Source: Tannerella sp. (GTDB lineage Bacteria; Bacteroidota; Bacteroidia; Bacteroidales; Tannerellaceae). Taken from it: DNA of 9,253 nucleotides. Below the pieces are notes generated by a model. That model worked only from the letters and a program-made list of their open reading frames with translations, made no database searches and was not told the DNA's origin. Both the position numbers and the translations under genes were made by a program. Positions 8,534-9,253 of this stretch are shown here, piece after piece (the stretch's first letter is position 1; the number at the start of each line of letters is the position of its first letter). The stretch lies in the NCBI GenBank assembly GCA_031272655.1, contig JAISTJ010000199.1:1-9253 (forward strand), read 5' to 3'.

Positions 8534-8551
8534 AAAAATGTTGTATTTTTG
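8521..8551 (+). promoter_or_regulatory. Bacteroidota-type promoter for metal-efflux unit
   Basis: A TTG -33 element (8521-8523, within TTTTG) is followed by a 20-base spacer and TATTTTTG (8544-8551), an exact match to the -7 consensus TAnnTTTG. Spacing and both elements fit the phylum's main sigma factor. Transcription should start near 8556-8558, giving a leader of about 15 bases before the ATG at 8573. No convincing terminator separates it from the oxidoreductase stop at 8476. Confidence 0.7.
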
Positions 8552-8572
8552 TGGCTTTAAAATCGTTTGCTG

Positions 8573-8914
8573 ATGATGAAAAAGTATTGTAAAAATTTCG
8601 TAAAATGCTTACTGTTAGTGCTTTTTATGAGCTACTACCTGTCGGCTACGTGTTTTTACCATACTCATTATTTCAGTTGGGGAACGGTTACTCACTCGCA
8701 CATCTATTTTCCTTCGGGCGACAAGCAGCCGCATCATAACCATACGCCTGCACAGTGTGAACTGATTCAGATTCTCTCAACAATAATGTTTACTTTCACC
8801 GTTGCTGTTGCGGCAGTTATATCGGTGATAGTCAGCAAGATATATATTGTCAAGTCAATTAATGCGGTCAGTATAAATGTTGTATATAGTTTTTTACGCG
8901 CACCGCCCTGTTAA
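8573..8914 (+). CDS. Small histidine-rich membrane-anchored protein, probably metal-related
   Basis: I recognise a type but not a named family: short His-rich proteins often found ahead of CusB/CzcB-CusA/CzcA efflux genes in Bacteroidota. The open frame reaches a TTG at 8567, but ATG at 8573 (or the adjacent ATG at 8576) followed by AAA AAG is the better start, giving 113 residues. Residues about 9-26 are a hydrophobic signal or anchor segment. The middle, about 27-66, has seven histidines in metal-binding-like spacings: HTH (30-32), HSH (41-43) and HHNH (54-57), with Cys27 and Cys62 nearby. Residues about 67-91 form a second membrane segment. The C-terminus ends in LRAPPC. The His-rich part probably faces the periplasm and may bind or sense Cu, Zn or a similar metal for the efflux system encoded next. 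Metal identity and function are inference. Confidence 0.75.
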   Translation: MMKKYCKNFVKCLLLVLFMSYYLSATCFYHTHYFSWGTVTHSHIYFPSGDKQPHHNHTPAQCELIQILSTIMFTFTVAVAAVISVIVSKIYIVKSINAVSINVVYSFLRAPPC

Positions 8915-8939
8915 TCAATCAAAATAGTATTTCATTCAC

Positions 8940-8968
8940 GATGATGCGGTAAAAGGCGTCATCTTTTT
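8940..8968 (+). terminator. Intrinsic terminator or attenuator hairpin
   Basis: GATGATGC (8940-8947) pairs with GCGTCATC (8956-8963) over 8 base pairs including one G-U wobble. The loop is 8 bases and five Ts follow at 8964-8968. The polarity is right for a + strand Rho-independent terminator. It lies 25 bases after the His-rich gene and 55 bases before the adaptor ATG. No consensus -7 box is visible after it, so it may work as a partial terminator or attenuator that lowers or conditions expression of the efflux genes. Confidence 0.6.
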
Positions 8969-9023
8969 GCTAATTGGCACATCCTCAACAGGTTGTGCAG
9001 TATTCATTTAATAAAAAATCACA

Positions 9024-9253
9024 ATGAAGAAATATGAAATTTTTTTCTGCATGGCGGCAGCTGTTGCGCTGTTGTCGTGCCAAAACAGGGAAAGCGAACA
9101 GGCGGAGAAGAACAGTTTTTCCACAAAAGATAATATTATAACGGTGGCGGCTGATGCGCCGCTGCTGAAACATATTAAAACAGAGACGGTTACGGAGACG
9201 GACTTTCAGGCGGTGTTCAAGACTGCCGGAACGGTGCGGGCTGTGCCGTCGCG
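9024..9253 (+). CDS. RND efflux periplasmic adaptor (CusB/CzcB-like) lipoprotein, 3' partial
   Basis: Start of the periplasmic membrane-fusion subunit of a tripartite RND exporter, probably for heavy metals. The ATG at 9024 follows an A-rich leader (AATAAAAAATCACA). The frame stays open to the window edge, giving 76 codons. The N-terminus is a lipoprotein signal peptide with a good lipobox LLSC, with Cys19 as the lipidated residue. A short charged linker follows, then ITVAADAPLLKHIKTETV and AVFKTAGTVRAVPS. This last stretch is the first beta-strand region typical of Bacteroidota HlyD-family adaptors of the CusB/CzcB group. The lipoyl, hairpin and barrel domains lie outside the window. The upstream His-rich protein supports a metal-export role. 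The RND pump and outer-membrane channel genes are expected downstream but are not seen. Confidence 0.8.
   Translation, partial: MKKYEIFFCMAAAVALLSCQNRESEQAEKNSFSTKDNIITVAADAPLLKHIKTETVTETDFQAVFKTAGTVRAVPS

Noticed and set aside
8567..8569. TTG start for the His-rich protein
   Set aside because: ATG ATG AAA AAG two codons later is a far more typical start and leaves a normal signal segment.
8962..8969. TCTTTTTG as a -7 box for the adaptor gene
   Set aside because: It has one mismatch to the consensus at a key A, no TTG 19-21 bases upstream, and is better explained as the T-tail of the hairpin.

Overview
The window looks like chromosomal DNA of a Bacteroidota bacterium, most likely of the order Bacteroidales. 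The evidence is a SusC/SusD pair, AT-rich gene starts without Shine-Dalgarno sequences, two promoters with the Bacteroidota-type -7 box TAnnTTTG, and a lipoprotein metal-efflux adaptor of the type common in this phylum. All recognised genes are on the + strand. The genus cannot be told from the sequence.

Region 1 (1-4699) is the outer-membrane uptake pair of a polysaccharide-utilisation-type locus. It holds a SusC-like TonB-dependent receptor, missing only its first few codons at the window edge, and a complete SusD-like surface lipoprotein 13 bases later. Region 2 (4784-8476) holds two adjacent, homologous, signal-peptide-bearing FAD-dependent oxidoreductases separated by 3 bases. Each has an N-terminal carbohydrate-binding-like beta-sandwich module and a C-terminal FAD_oxidored-type (PF12831-like) domain. 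A perfect 20-base inverted repeat and a -7 box lie between regions 1 and 2, so the oxidoreductase pair can probably be transcribed separately from susCD. No glycoside hydrolase, polysaccharide lyase, sulfatase or regulator is in the window. The likely picture is SusCD importing a ligand and the two flavoproteins oxidising it, or a product of it, outside the cytoplasm. The substrate is unknown.

Region 3 (about 8490-9253) is an unrelated unit and the start of a probable metal-efflux operon. It has a strong promoter with a repeated TTTTGC array, a 113-residue histidine-rich membrane-anchored protein, an intrinsic-terminator-like hairpin, and the first 76 codons of an RND efflux periplasmic adaptor (CusB/CzcB type) that runs off the right edge.

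The most interesting parts are the tandem secreted flavoprotein pair attached to SusCD without hydrolases, the inverted repeat that abuts its promoter, and the repeat-rich control region and possible attenuator of the metal-efflux unit.
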